A stretch of DNA of 48,525 bases from JBBQUP01 sp038212305 (GCA_038212305.1 JBBQUP010000011.1:1-48525); one strand, 5' to 3'. Numbered from the stretch's first letter, positions 1 to 8,653 are shown. Notes: generated by a model from the sequence alone, not told the origin. Numbers and translations are program-made.

Positions 1-62
1 TCTCTGCTGGCAGCTTTGCCAATGGCCTCTCTAATGGTGCCATTTAATTCAATGGTTTGCAT
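1..62 (-). CDS. rplY: 50S ribosomal protein L25 (Ctc family), 5' end only
   Basis: Read on the minus strand from an ATG at 62-60, the window edge gives MQTIELNGTIREAIGKAASR and then runs out. This matches the start of the Bacteroidota L25/Ctc family, in which an opening beta strand leads into a 'G..RE..GK.A.R' segment that binds 5S rRNA. Only about 20 codons are present, so the identification rests on this motif and on position: rplY commonly follows prs in Bacteroidota, as here. A -7-like box at 156-163 suggests its own promoter in addition to read-through from prs. The rest of the gene lies left of the window. Confidence 0.7.
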   Translation of the reverse strand, partial: MQTIELNGTIREAIGKAASR

Positions 63-155
63 TTTAATTTTTTTTAGTTTGTGCTACTCAAAATTAAGTC
101 CGTTCAAATGGATGACCTAATCCCCCATGACACGGGTTGCTTTCAAAAGCGGGTG

Positions 156-163
156 CAAAAATA
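156..163 (-). promoter_or_regulatory. -7 promoter box (TATTTTTG) for rplY
   Basis: The minus strand reads TATTTTTGC here, a full match to the Bacteroidota TAnnTTTG -7 element, in the gap between the prs stop and the L25 start. No clear -33 TTTG lies at the expected spacing. It would give a leader of about 85-90 nt that contains two small hairpins. Confidence 0.4.
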
Positions 164-168
164 CAAAT

Positions 169-1107
169 TTAATTGATATATTGATTGCTTATTGACTGAT
201 AATTATAAACCTTTTCAATCGTATCGGAGAAAACCTGAGCCACACTCAAAACTTTAATTTTGGATGTACTTTGTTTTAAAGGTATGGTGTCTGTTGTGTA
301 TAACTCTGTAAGCAAGGAATTTTCAATATTCTCATACGCATTCCCCGAAAGAACAGCATGCGTGGTAAATGCACGAACACTTTTTGCACCTTCGTTCATC
401 ATCATATCAGCTGCCTTACAAAGTGTTCCTGCCGTATCAACCATATCATCGATAACAATTACATTTCTGCCTTGAACGTCTCCAATAATTCGCATTTCAT
501 CAACCACATTGGCTTTGCTACGTTGTTTATGACAAATTACCATTGGAGCACCTAAAAATTTAGCATAGTTATTGGCGCGCTTTGTTCCCCCAACGTCGGG
601 TGAAGCAACTACTAAATCGTCCAGATTCATGCTTCGAATGTATGGGACAAAAATTGATGAGGCATAAAGATGATCAACCGGAATATCAAAGAATCCCTGA
701 ATTTGATCAGCATGAAGATCCATTGTAATAATACGGTCTACGCCAGCGGTAGTAAGCATATCAGCCACTAATTTAGCGCCAATTGATACACGAGGTTGAT
801 CTTTTCGATCTTGACGTGCATATCCAAAGTATGGCAACACAGCTACAATTTTGTATGCTGAAGCTCTCTTCGCGGCGTCAATCAGCATCAATAATTCCAT
901 TAAATTATCGGCTGGAGGAAACGTTGATTGAATTAAAAATACATGGGTTCCACGAACCGTTTCCTCATAGGCGGTAGCAAATTCACCATCGCTGAACTTT
1001 ACGAGGTTTATTTTACCCAAATCACGACCAGAACAAAGACTGATTTTTTCCGAAAGATAATGCGTACTAGATCCGGAAAAAATTTTTATGGGAGCTTTTG
1101 GTGGCAT
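169..1107 (-). CDS. prs: Ribose-phosphate pyrophosphokinase (PRPP synthetase)
   Basis: Makes 5-phosphoribosyl-1-pyrophosphate from ribose 5-phosphate and ATP, the precursor for purines, pyrimidines, NAD, His and Trp; cytosolic. The 312-residue protein has the usual class I length. Visible signatures are the KFSDGE segment near residue 37, the PYFGYARQDRK ATP-binding region at 92-102, the cation-binding DLHADQIQGFF at 130-140 and the PRPP-loop VIVIDDMVDTAGTL at 216-229. It is the first enzyme gene in a minus-strand pair with rplY downstream. A TATCTTTG box at 1151-1158 lies just upstream of the start. Confidence 0.97.
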   Translation of the reverse strand: MPPKAPIKIFSGSSTHYLSEKISLCSGRDLGKINLVKFSDGEFATAYEETVRGTHVFLIQSTFPPADNLMELLMLIDAAKRASAYKIVAVLPYFGYARQDRKDQPRVSIGAKLVADMLTTAGVDRIITMDLHADQIQGFFDIPVDHLYASSIFVPYIRSMNLDDLVVASPDVGGTKRANNYAKFLGAPMVICHKQRSKANVVDEMRIIGDVQGRNVIVIDDMVDTAGTLCKAADMMMNEGAKSVRAFTTHAVLSGNAYENIENSLLTELYTTDTIPLKQSTSKIKVLSVAQVFSDTIEKVYNYQSISNQYIN

Positions 1108-1150
1108 GTAATGCTTTGTTTATCAGTTTACTATTGAAATAATTGCGGGG

Positions 1151-1158
1151 CAAAGATA
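1151..1158 (-). promoter_or_regulatory. -7 promoter box (TATCTTTG) for prs
   Basis: The minus strand reads TATCTTTGC about 44 bp upstream of the prs ATG, a full match to TAnnTTTG. A T-rich stretch lies near the expected -33 position but there is no perfect TTTG. Confidence 0.45.
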
Positions 1159-1216
1159 CAAAAAACAGGCTGTAAAACTGTTTTTGAGTTGAAAAATCGT
1201 GCTTTAATGTTGGTTT

Positions 1217-1813
1217 TTATAGCTTCTTATTAATGCTATCGATGTAATCGAGTACTTCTTCTCTACCGGTTCTTTTTAGTGCTGAACATGCGAAAATGGG
1301 TGGTAGCTCTTCCCATTGCTTAAGCAATTCGGCAGAATAAAATGCCAAATTGGCCTCTAGTTTTGTGGGCGTGAGCTTATCAACTTTCGTGAAAATTATT
1401 GAAAATGGGATTTCAGATCTTTCTAAATATTCGAAAAACTCTAAGTCCGCTTTTTGAGGCTCGTGGCGACAATCGACTAAAACAAACAAATTAGTAAGTT
1501 GCTCGCGCTTAGTTAAATAGTCGGTGATGATGTGTGCGAAAGTAGCCTGTTTGCTCTTTGCAACTTTGGCATATCCATAACCGGGTAAATCTACCAAATG
1601 CCATGAATTGTTAACAATGAAGTGATTGATTAACTGTGTCTTTCCCGGCGTTGATGAGGTTTTCGCTAAATTGGTGCGATTCATTAGCAAATTTATCAAC
1701 GATGATTTGCCCACGTTCGAGCGTCCAATAAATGCATATTCGGGCATAGAATGGTTCGGGCATTTACTTACATCGGTATTGCTAATAACAAACCGGGCGT
1801 CTTTAATCTCCAT
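1217..1813 (-). CDS. engB: Ribosome biogenesis GTP-binding protein EngB/YsxC/YihA
   Basis: An essential small GTPase of the TRAFAC class that assists assembly of the 50S subunit. With the ATG at 1813 the protein is 198 residues, the family size. The G1 P-loop GRSNVGKSS is at 30-38, the family-typical TPGKTQ switch region near 55-60, G3 DLPGYG at 75-80, G4 TKVD at 142-145 and a G5-like CSALK at 176-180. The frame stays open to 1891, but the extra N-terminus is not family-like and a TATTTTTG box at 1829-1836 lies inside that extension, so the 1813 start is preferred. Confidence 0.95.
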   Translation of the reverse strand: MEIKDARFVISNTDVSKCPNHSMPEYAFIGRSNVGKSSLINLLMNRTNLAKTSSTPGKTQLINHFIVNNSWHLVDLPGYGYAKVAKSKQATFAHIITDYLTKREQLTNLFVLVDCRHEPQKADLEFFEYLERSEIPFSIIFTKVDKLTPTKLEANLAFYSAELLKQWEELPPIFACSALKRTGREEVLDYIDSINKKL

Positions 1814-1828
1814 GTTTTTATTTTGATA

Positions 1829-1836
1829 CAAAAATA
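1829..1836 (-). promoter_or_regulatory. -7 promoter box (TATTTTTG) for engB
   Basis: Perfect TAnnTTTG on the minus strand, 16 bp before the chosen engB start. It implies a very short leader and argues against the longer upstream frame. Confidence 0.4.
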
Positions 1837-1967
1837 GACATGTGAATCGATATAAAAAACTAAATGCTGTATTGTATCTTAATTGATTCATTTTAATGTC
1901 TAATATTTATGACAATATTTCAGTATTCATTTAATATAGATGCTTACTTTTACAAAAAATAATAGTC

Positions 1968-2945
1968 ATGTTATATCCATTAAAATTCGAGCCCATTTTA
2001 AAGAGTAAGATTTGGGGAGGACAAAAGTTAAGCTCACAATACAATAAAGTAGCAATCGACCTACCAAACATAGGTGAAAGTTGGGAAATCTCAGGAGTAA
2101 GCTCCGATGTTTCGGTTGTGAGTGATGGTTTTTTAAAAGAAAATGCATTAGATGAGCTCATTGAAATTTACATGGGCGATTTAGTTGGAGATAAGGTTTA
2201 TGAGCGCTTTGGCAATGAGTTCCCTCTATTGATAAAATTTATTGATGCGAATGACGACTTATCAATTCAGGTTCATCCGAATGATGAATTGGCAAAACAA
2301 AGACACAACTCCTATGGGAAAACCGAGATGTGGTATGTAATGCAAGCAGATAAAGGATCGAAGTTGATTTCAGGATTTAACAAGGTTATTGATCAAGAAA
2401 TTTACTTAATGCATTTGAATAATGGGACTTTGTCGGAAATATTGAGCTATCATGAAGTTACTCCAGGGGATGTATTTTTTATGCCTGCCGGAAGAGTTCA
2501 CGCCATTGGGGCAGGGATGCTAATAGCCGAAATTCAACAAACATCGGATGTAACGTATCGTATTTTTGATTTTAATCGACTTGATGATAAAGGTGAACCT
2601 CGTGAACTTCATACCGATTTAGCACTAGATGCTATTAATTTTTCTGATGCAGATTCAGCTAGTGTAGAATATCAATCGATTGAAAATGAATTGGTTGAAA
2701 CGGTTGCATGTCCTTATTTTACAACTAATTTTATTGAATTAACCAAACCCATCGAAAAAGATTACATCGATTTAGATTCGTTTGTAATATACATGTGTTT
2801 GGAGGGCGATGTAATAATCGATTATGGACAAAAAGATAAAGTTGCAATTTGCAAAGGCGAAACCGTGCTTATTCCAGCCGAACTAAAAAATATTTTTCTA
2901 TCGCCAATTGGCGATGCGAAATTGCTTGAGGTATATGTGAAATAA
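1968..2945 (+). CDS. manA: Mannose-6-phosphate isomerase, class I (cupin)
   Basis: Interconverts fructose 6-phosphate and mannose 6-phosphate, feeding GDP-mannose or allowing mannose use; zinc-dependent and cytosolic. The 325-residue protein opens with the family-typical PLKFEPILKSKIWGG. The zinc site is visible as QVHPND near residue 100, the KTEMWY glutamate near 120 and the GRVHAIG histidine near 180, followed by EIQQTSDVTYRIFD. The length fits the compact Firmicutes/Bacteroidota form rather than the ~390-residue enterobacterial one. It diverges from engB, and an NmrA-like gene follows after 48 bp. A near-match box TACTTTTA at 1948-1955 may be the promoter. Confidence 0.93.
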   Translation: MLYPLKFEPILKSKIWGGQKLSSQYNKVAIDLPNIGESWEISGVSSDVSVVSDGFLKENALDELIEIYMGDLVGDKVYERFGNEFPLLIKFIDANDDLSIQVHPNDELAKQRHNSYGKTEMWYVMQADKGSKLISGFNKVIDQEIYLMHLNNGTLSEILSYHEVTPGDVFFMPAGRVHAIGAGMLIAEIQQTSDVTYRIFDFNRLDDKGEPRELHTDLALDAINFSDADSASVEYQSIENELVETVACPYFTTNFIELTKPIEKDYIDLDSFVIYMCLEGDVIIDYGQKDKVAICKGETVLIPAELKNIFLSPIGDAKLLEVYVK

Positions 2946-2993
2946 TTTTCAAGCACTTTCCGTAAGAGTTTTAAATAATAATTCTAAAATCGC

Positions 2994-3863
2994 ATGAAAA
3001 ATATTTTAGTAACTGGAGCAACCGGGAACATTGGCGTTGAGGTGATTCGGTTTTTAGCAAAAATGAATACTTCCAATCGAATTATTGCAGGTGTTAGAAA
3101 TATTGAGCGAGCAAAAACCCTATTTCAAGACATTCCTGCATTGGAATATCTCTATTTTGATTTTGAGGATCCCCAGAGCTACAACACATCTCTAAGTTCG
3201 ATTGATTGCGTTTTTTTATTGCGCCCACCTCATTTATCCGACATCGATACTTACTTTAAACCACTTATTCAAAAGTTTAAGGATTTAAATATCAACGAAG
3301 TAGTTTTCTTATCAGTTCAAGGAGTTGAGAAAAGCAAAGTGATTCCGCACAATAAAATTGAGGCTTTAATTAAAAAAGTTGGTTTGAATTATATATTTCT
3401 TAGACCAAGTTATTTTATGCAAAACTTGACTACCACTTTGCTTAGCGACATTAAAACTAAGCGAGAGTTAATTTTGCCAGCGGGAAGCGCAAAGTTCAAT
3501 TGGATTGATATTGAGAATATTGGCGAAGTTGCTGCAATTTTACTTGATCGACTTGATAGTTATAAAAATAGCGCATTTGAGTTAACGGGGTATGAAAATG
3601 AAAATTTTTATACCGTGGTAAATATGATTAATGAAGTAGTTGAGAATCCAATTCGTTATCGGAATATAAATCCTTTTGGATTCTATAGGCTTAAGAAAAA
3701 ACAAGGGATGCTAAATGGTCTGATTATAGTTATGATTTTACTTCATTTCTTACCTCGATTTCAGAATGAACCTCGAATATCTGACTTTTACGAGCGATTA
3801 ACAGGTAAAAGACCAACCGATTTAAGATCGTTTATTAAAAGAGAAAAAAATAAATTTCAATGA
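2994..3863 (+). CDS. NmrA-like NAD(P)-binding oxidoreductase / redox sensor
   Basis: An atypical short-chain dehydrogenase of the NmrA/azoreductase type. It opens with the Rossmann motif VTGATGNIG (residues 6-14), then a GVRN segment that usually contacts the NADP phosphate. The catalytic Tyr-x-x-x-Lys of classical SDRs is not evident, as expected for NmrA-like members. Near residue 240 a short hydrophobic stretch (LNGLIIVMILLHFL) is seen in many bacterial relatives. The substrate cannot be read from the sequence. It lies 48 bp after manA and converges with hemB. Confidence 0.8.
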   Translation: MKNILVTGATGNIGVEVIRFLAKMNTSNRIIAGVRNIERAKTLFQDIPALEYLYFDFEDPQSYNTSLSSIDCVFLLRPPHLSDIDTYFKPLIQKFKDLNINEVVFLSVQGVEKSKVIPHNKIEALIKKVGLNYIFLRPSYFMQNLTTTLLSDIKTKRELILPAGSAKFNWIDIENIGEVAAILLDRLDSYKNSAFELTGYENENFYTVVNMINEVVENPIRYRNINPFGFYRLKKKQGMLNGLIIVMILLHFLPRFQNEPRISDFYERLTGKRPTDLRSFIKREKNKFQ

Positions 3864-3923
3864 TGAATATTGGGAATTATTTCAAATTTTAGAATCTGAT
3901 AAATGTATGTGCTTTCGTAGTGA

Positions 3924-4907
3924 TTATTTCAACAACTTTGCTGCATCCTTTGCAAAATAGGTTAATATTATTTTTGCGCCGGCACGTTTTATCGATAGGA
4001 GCGTTTCCATCATCACGCGTTCACCATCAATCCAACCATTTGCCCATGCGGCTTTTATCATAGCATACTCACCACTTACGTTATAGGCAGCAATGGGTGT
4101 TTGGAACTGCTGAGAGGCTTCTTTAATCACATCTAAATAGGCTAATGCTGGCTTAACCATTACAATGTCGGCACCTTCGGCAATGTCGAGTTCAATTTCG
4201 CGCATGGCTTCTTTGCCATTGGCTGGATCCATTTGGTATGAACGGCGGTCGCCAAACTGCGGAGCGCTGTCGGCTGCCTCACGAAATGGGCCATAGTAGC
4301 CCGATGCAAATTTAGCTGAATAAGCCATAATGGGCAGTTGCTCAAATCCTTGACTGTCTAAAGCAGTGCGCAATGCTTTCACACGGCCATCCATCATATC
4401 CGAAGGAGCAATTATTCCCGCGCCGGCATTAGCGTACGATAGTGCCTGACGAGCTAGTAAGGCAAGGGTTTTGTCGTTGTGCACATCGTTGTTTTCGATA
4501 ATGCCGCAATGGCCGTGACTGGTGTACTCGCACATGCAAACATCGGCAATGGTTAGCAGTTGAGGCACTTCTTTAGCTAACGCTCTTAAGGCTATTTGTA
4601 CAATGCCATGATCGTGAAGCGATTCGCTGCCAATTTCATCTTTGGTATCGGGAATTCCAAACAGCATAACCGCTTTAATACCTGCATCGGCAATGCTTTT
4701 ACACGCTTCAACCAATTTATCAACCGAAAATCGATATTGTCCGGGCATCGATTTAATCTCTTGCTTAATGTTTTTTCCGGGAACAACAAAAAGTGGATAA
4801 ACAAAATCGTTTGGGTGGAGAGTGGTTTCGCGGACCAAGTCTCTAATGGCTTCGGTTCCTCGCAGGCGACGCAAGCGGGTGGTTGGAAATATGGCTGATG
4901 AATTCAT
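3924..4907 (-). CDS. hemB: Delta-aminolevulinic acid dehydratase (porphobilinogen synthase)
   Basis: Condenses two 5-aminolevulinate molecules into porphobilinogen. The 327-residue protein carries both Schiff-base lysines: Lys199 in AYSAKFASGYYGPFREA and Lys252 in MVKPALAYLD. The DVCMCEYTSHGHCG segment (122-135) keeps three cysteines, the arrangement of the zinc-dependent form. It is the last gene of the tetrapyrrole operon and starts 3 nt after the cobA-hemD stop, which suggests translational coupling. Confidence 0.97.
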   Translation of the reverse strand: MNSSAIFPTTRLRRLRGTEAIRDLVRETTLHPNDFVYPLFVVPGKNIKQEIKSMPGQYRFSVDKLVEACKSIADAGIKAVMLFGIPDTKDEIGSESLHDHGIVQIALRALAKEVPQLLTIADVCMCEYTSHGHCGIIENNDVHNDKTLALLARQALSYANAGAGIIAPSDMMDGRVKALRTALDSQGFEQLPIMAYSAKFASGYYGPFREAADSAPQFGDRRSYQMDPANGKEAMREIELDIAEGADIVMVKPALAYLDVIKEASQQFQTPIAAYNVSGEYAMIKAAWANGWIDGERVMMETLLSIKRAGAKIILTYFAKDAAKLLK

Positions 4908-4910
4908 GGA

Positions 4911-6443
4911 TTATTGTTTTTTTAAATAGTGTAAAATGGTTTCACTTAATTGTTCAATGGTGTGCGGATTGGCCTCTGCAACAATGTTATATTTATAGTC
5001 AAGAGCTGTCTGCGAGGTTTGTGGCCCTATTGAGACTGCTTTAAATTCAGGTATGTGGTGGGCTAAATTGTGTTTTGATAATAGCTTTGTCAGGTTATCA
5101 ACAGTCGATGAGCTGGTAAATGTTATTAAATCAAATGGTTGAAAGAAAATCTCCTCGAATTCGTCTGTTCGATAAGTTGGCATTTGGTTGTGATAGGCTT
5201 CTATTTTAGTCACAATAGCTCCTTTTGCTTCGAGTGCTTGCTTTAAATGGTCGGTGGCAAGGTTCGAAGTAGGGATGAGGATTTTGCTTGCCTCAAGTGA
5301 TATGTTGTAAGTATTAAATGTGTTAACAATGCTTTCCGAAGTGTAGCTCAGTGGTGTATAATCCGACTTTAAACCGTATTGATTTAAAGCATTTGCTGTT
5401 TCGGAACCAATGGTAGTGAGTTGACATGACGCTAATTGTCGGGCATCATAACCTAACGATTTAAGCTGATCGAAAAATCCATTTACTCCATTAACCGATG
5501 TGAATAGAATGTGCTGGAATGTGTTGAGTTGATGAATTGCCTTAATAAGCGGTTTCGGATTCTTGGTGGGAGTTATTTCTATGACAGCAAGCTCAACAAC
5601 TTGTGCACCAAGTTGCGAAAGTCTTTCGCTTAGAGCTGAGGCTTGCACACGACTGCGTGTAACTAAAATGCGTTTGCCAAAAAGTGGTTGTTTCTCAAAC
5701 CAATTAAGATCATTATGAAATGCTACAACGTTACCAATGACTATTAATGCTGGAGGAGTCAATTTTTGCTTTGCTACTTCATCGACAATGGTGTTGAGAT
5801 TTCCCACTACTGTTTGTTGAGTTGGCCAAGTTCCGTAACGAACTAGCACAACTGGTGTTTCGGGAAGCATTCCATGTTGTTTTAATTTGTGGCAGATGTT
5901 TTCTAAGTTGCCAACTCCCATGTAAAAAACCAGTGTCCCCCCTAAATTTGATAGGGCTTTCCAGTTTATTGTGTTCTCGGTTTTATCGGCACTTTCGTGC
6001 CCTGTGACAAAGGTAACTGATGTGGTTAAATCGCGATGAGTGAGCGGAATACCCGCATAAGCTGCTGCTGCTACTCCCGATGTTACGCCCGGAATTACCT
6101 CGAACGGAATGTTGTTTTCGCGCAGATAAAGTGCCTCTTCGCTACCTCGTCCGAACACATATGGATCACCACCTTTTAAGCGAACAACCGAAAGGTTCTG
6201 TTTTGCATGATCAACCAGTAATTGATTAATATCTTCTTGTTGAAGGGTATGATTACCCGCTTTTTTACCTACATAAATCTTTTTGCAGCTGGGTTGGCAG
6301 TGTTTCAATAATTCGGAATTAGCTAAATAGTCGTAAACCACTACATCGGCCGATTGCAACAGATGTTGTCCTTTTATTGTTATCAACCCAATGTCGCCTG
6401 GTCCAGCGCCTGTAAGGTATACCGTTCCTTTAATGGCTTTCAT
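4911..6443 (-). CDS. cobA-hemD: Fused uroporphyrinogen-III C-methyltransferase / uroporphyrinogen-III synthase
   Basis: A 510-residue two-domain fusion. The N-terminal half (about 1-245) is a SUMT: VYLTGAGPGDIGL at 8-20, the VVRLKGGDPYVFGRG segment near 85-100, PGVTSGVAAAAYAGIPLTHR near 120-138 and TFVTGHE. It methylates uroporphyrinogen III twice to precorrin-2. The C-terminal half (about 255-510) is HemD-like, with KRILVTRSR, an LFTSVNGVNGFF segment and LITFTSSSTVDN; it cyclises hydroxymethylbilane. The fusion therefore makes uroporphyrinogen III and commits it to siroheme or cobalamin. It overlaps the end of hemC by 14 nt. Confidence 0.95.
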   Translation of the reverse strand: MKAIKGTVYLTGAGPGDIGLITIKGQHLLQSADVVVYDYLANSELLKHCQPSCKKIYVGKKAGNHTLQQEDINQLLVDHAKQNLSVVRLKGGDPYVFGRGSEEALYLRENNIPFEVIPGVTSGVAAAAYAGIPLTHRDLTTSVTFVTGHESADKTENTINWKALSNLGGTLVFYMGVGNLENICHKLKQHGMLPETPVVLVRYGTWPTQQTVVGNLNTIVDEVAKQKLTPPALIVIGNVVAFHNDLNWFEKQPLFGKRILVTRSRVQASALSERLSQLGAQVVELAVIEITPTKNPKPLIKAIHQLNTFQHILFTSVNGVNGFFDQLKSLGYDARQLASCQLTTIGSETANALNQYGLKSDYTPLSYTSESIVNTFNTYNISLEASKILIPTSNLATDHLKQALEAKGAIVTKIEAYHNQMPTYRTDEFEEIFFQPFDLITFTSSSTVDNLTKLLSKHNLAHHIPEFKAVSIGPQTSQTALDYKYNIVAEANPHTIEQLSETILHYLKKQ

Positions 6444-7368
6444 GGTTATTGCATTGGTTTAATAGTTCAATTCCACCATTTTGTAGCATGGTTTGCGCCA
6501 GATTTTTTATCTGATAATTTAAATCCGCTTGTTTACAAGTGATGGTTTCACTTAATGTTTTATCGCCATTTGGGGAGCTAATGAATGCGCAAACAATAGC
6601 TGTGCTATTGCTCAGTTCACAAAAACAGGCAACAGGCAGATGACAACCACCACCCATTTCATGTAAAAAAAGTCGTTCAACAGTAGCCGCCAAAAACGAA
6701 GGCTCGTGATTAATGGTTTTTAAGATGCGGTTTGTTTCTGAATCGTTTGTACGAGTTTCAATGGCAATAACTCCCTGTGCTGGTGCCGGAAGCATCAGAT
6801 CGAAGGGAAGTTCTTCGGCGTGTGGATGATTAATAGATAGGCGATTGAGGCCTGCTGCGGCTAAAATAATAGCTTCAGCATAACCATTGGCAAGTTTCGC
6901 TAACCGAGTATCCACATTCCCTCTAATATCAATTATTTTGAATTTGGGGTTAAAGGCCAAAAGTTGAGCTTTTCGTCGCAAACTGCACGTTGCAATAACG
7001 CTACCATCAGGCATTTCGACTAATTTTCGTCCATCGGCTGAGATGAATAAATCGTGCGCATTTTCGCGAGGTAAACAGGCACTTATTGATAAGCCAGCAG
7101 GTTGCTCAACTGGTAAATCTTTAAAACTGTGTACTGCAATGTCAATCTGATTGTTGAGCATGGCCGTTTCAATTTCAGAGGTGAAAAACCCCTTATCGAT
7201 GCGGCCTGTCAATGGTTCGTTTAAAATGAGATCACCACTCGTTTTTATGATTTCGATTTCAATATTTATATGAGGAAATTGCTGGAGTATAGCTGTTTCA
7301 ACCAGCTTAGTTTGAACCAATGCCAGTTTGCTGCCTCGTGTGCCTATTCGAAGTGTTGTTGATTTCAT
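6430..7368 (-). CDS. hemC: Hydroxymethylbilane synthase (porphobilinogen deaminase)
   Basis: Polymerises four porphobilinogens into hydroxymethylbilane. The 312-residue protein has LRIGTRGSKLALVQ at 6-19, the KGFFTSEIE segment near 82, AVHSFKDLP near 101-109 (the Asp/Lys active-site region), ATCSLRRKAQL and DIRGNVDTRL (substrate arginines), and GGGCHLPV near residue 240, whose Cys anchors the dipyrromethane cofactor. It lies 7 nt after the precorrin-2 dehydrogenase gene and overlaps cobA-hemD, so it is in the same operon. Confidence 0.97.
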   Translation of the reverse strand: MKSTTLRIGTRGSKLALVQTKLVETAILQQFPHINIEIEIIKTSGDLILNEPLTGRIDKGFFTSEIETAMLNNQIDIAVHSFKDLPVEQPAGLSISACLPRENAHDLFISADGRKLVEMPDGSVIATCSLRRKAQLLAFNPKFKIIDIRGNVDTRLAKLANGYAEAIILAAAGLNRLSINHPHAEELPFDLMLPAPAQGVIAIETRTNDSETNRILKTINHEPSFLAATVERLFLHEMGGGCHLPVACFCELSNSTAIVCAFISSPNGDKTLSETITCKQADLNYQIKNLAQTMLQNGGIELLNQCNNHESH

Positions 7369-7375
7369 TCGTTAA

Positions 7376-7975
7376 TTATTCCGTTAGCAATGCCGATTTA
7401 GTAATTGCATCTATCAATGGTGTTAATTCATTGATCATTCGTAGCTGCTTTAAACGCTTATCGCCTTCACATTCCCGGAGAATTTCTTTGCGTTTTTCTT
7501 CAGCAACCAATATTTTAGATTCAATATTCGGATTTAGGTTTAGTTCTATTTTTTGAGCTAGCTTTTTTGCCAAATAAGGCAGTTTCCCTAAAGTACTAAT
7601 TGCAATTTTAATCGATCCATGATTAACTATTGCTGGTAATATGAAATTACTATTTAACGGATTCGATGTGTCGTTGATTAGGCAGTTCTGAGAGCAACTC
7701 CGAGATATTTCTTCATTTAATACTTTGTTGTTGGTTGCGGCAATAACCATCGAAAATCCCATGGAGTCGCCATCTCTATAATAACGTTTGATATATGTAA
7801 GTTTATGTGTGTGAACATGTTGTTGCATGAGTTCGCAAATTTCAGGCGCAATAATATGAGGTAAAATCCCATGCGAAATCAGCATGTTGGTTTTACGTGC
7901 CGCCACTGCTCCACCTCCAACTATTAAGCATTTAAGGGAACTGCTTTTTATGTAAATTGGTAAATGCGATTCCAT
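7376..7975 (-). CDS. Precorrin-2 dehydrogenase / sirohydrochlorin ferrochelatase (Met8/CysG N-domain family)
   Basis: Oxidises precorrin-2 to sirohydrochlorin with NAD+, and in many family members also inserts iron. With the ATG at 7975 the protein is 199 residues and starts MESHLPIYI. The LIVGGGAVAARK dinucleotide motif is at about 14-25, then VIAATNN, NDTSNPLNSNF and KIAISTLGKLPYLAKKLAQKIE. Those are the standard blocks of the stand-alone SirC/Met8 class, which lacks a methyltransferase domain; that domain is in the neighbouring cobA-hemD fusion. The frame extends to 8011, but this would overlap cbiX by 32 nt with non-family residues, so the inner start is used. Confidence 0.9.
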   Translation of the reverse strand: MESHLPIYIKSSSLKCLIVGGGAVAARKTNMLISHGILPHIIAPEICELMQQHVHTHKLTYIKRYYRDGDSMGFSMVIAATNNKVLNEEISRSCSQNCLINDTSNPLNSNFILPAIVNHGSIKIAISTLGKLPYLAKKLAQKIELNLNPNIESKILVAEEKRKEILRECEGDKRLKQLRMINELTPLIDAITKSALLTE

Positions 7976-7979
7976 AATT

Positions 7980-8363
7980 TTATTGTTGTTGTTGGTGTGT
8001 TTCAATAGCACGCTTAATTACTAAGTGGGCTAGCGAAGGTTCAAAACCAAATGGCTTGGCTAAAATAATAGTTACTTGTGGAAAATTGACTTGCGTTTCT
8101 TTTAATATTTGAGGAATATCTTTTAAAATGTGTTTTCCATTGAATAAAAAGTAGGGTACAACAATTATTTGTTTAACACCTTCCTCTGCAAAAAGGGGAA
8201 TGGCTTCAGGTATCGATGGATGTGAAATTTCCATGTGTGCGCCTTTAACAACATAATCAGATGTTTGTGAAGCTGTGTGTGCTACTATCTGGTCAAATTC
8301 GCTGTTAGCAATGTCCGATTTGCTTCCGTGAGCCACAATAAGTAATCCTTGTTTGTTTGTCAT
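7980..8363 (-). CDS. cbiX: Sirohydrochlorin chelatase, short CbiX/SirB type
   Basis: A small class II chelatase that inserts Co2+ or Fe2+ into sirohydrochlorin. At 127 residues it matches the short homodimeric form (CbiX-S), half the length of the two-domain proteins. LLIVAHGSK near residues 7-15 gives the first metal-binding His, and VVPYFLFNGKHILKDIP near 68-84 the second. It ends in a run of Gln (HQQQQ). Sequence alone does not tell cobalt from iron specificity; the adjacent Met8-like gene and cobA fit a siroheme pathway, but a cobalamin route is possible. First gene of the operon. Confidence 0.85.
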   Translation of the reverse strand: MTNKQGLLIVAHGSKSDIANSEFDQIVAHTASQTSDYVVKGAHMEISHPSIPEAIPLFAEEGVKQIIVVPYFLFNGKHILKDIPQILKETQVNFPQVTIILAKPFGFEPSLAHLVIKRAIETHQQQQ

Positions 8364-8416
8364 CGAGAAATTATTGTTTCTGTAATGACATCATAAACAC
8401 CTTAATTGTTTAAGTG

Positions 8417-8448
8417 AAAATTTATTTTAAACTTTTTTTTTACTCAAA
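8417..8448 (-). promoter_or_regulatory. Candidate promoter of the tetrapyrrole operon
   Basis: On the minus strand a TTTG (8448-8445) is followed after 20 nt by TAAATTTT (8424-8417). This fits the Bacteroidota TTTG-N19-21-TAnnTTTG pattern apart from the last base. It would start transcripts about 45 nt before cbiX. Confidence 0.45.
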
Positions 8449-8645
8449 TGTTTCTGTCGAAATGAATTAATTTTAATTTTTTCATGAATAATACAGGATT
8501 CTTAATTGACTTGGCTTAGGGCTTATGTAATTTTTAAACAAACCAACTTGTGGTTTAACAAGCTATTTGATTTGTTAAAATATTAACGAATAGCACGAAA
8601 TATTAAAATAATAGTTAAAAATTTCTCTGGTAATTCAAAAATATT

Positions 8646-8653
8646 TAGTTTTG
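8646..8653 (+). promoter_or_regulatory. -7 promoter box (TAGTTTTG) for lysC-lysA
   Basis: A full TAnnTTTG match 36 bp before the lysC ATG. The expected -33 TTTG is not clear. Confidence 0.4.

Noticed and set aside
1931..2161. A 76-codon minus-strand frame over the manA start
   Set aside because: It overlaps the well-supported manA N-terminus and has no recognisable protein features.
7976..8011. Upstream start for precorrin-2 dehydrogenase
   Set aside because: It would add a low-complexity Asn-rich peptide that is the out-of-frame shadow of the CbiX poly-Gln tail.
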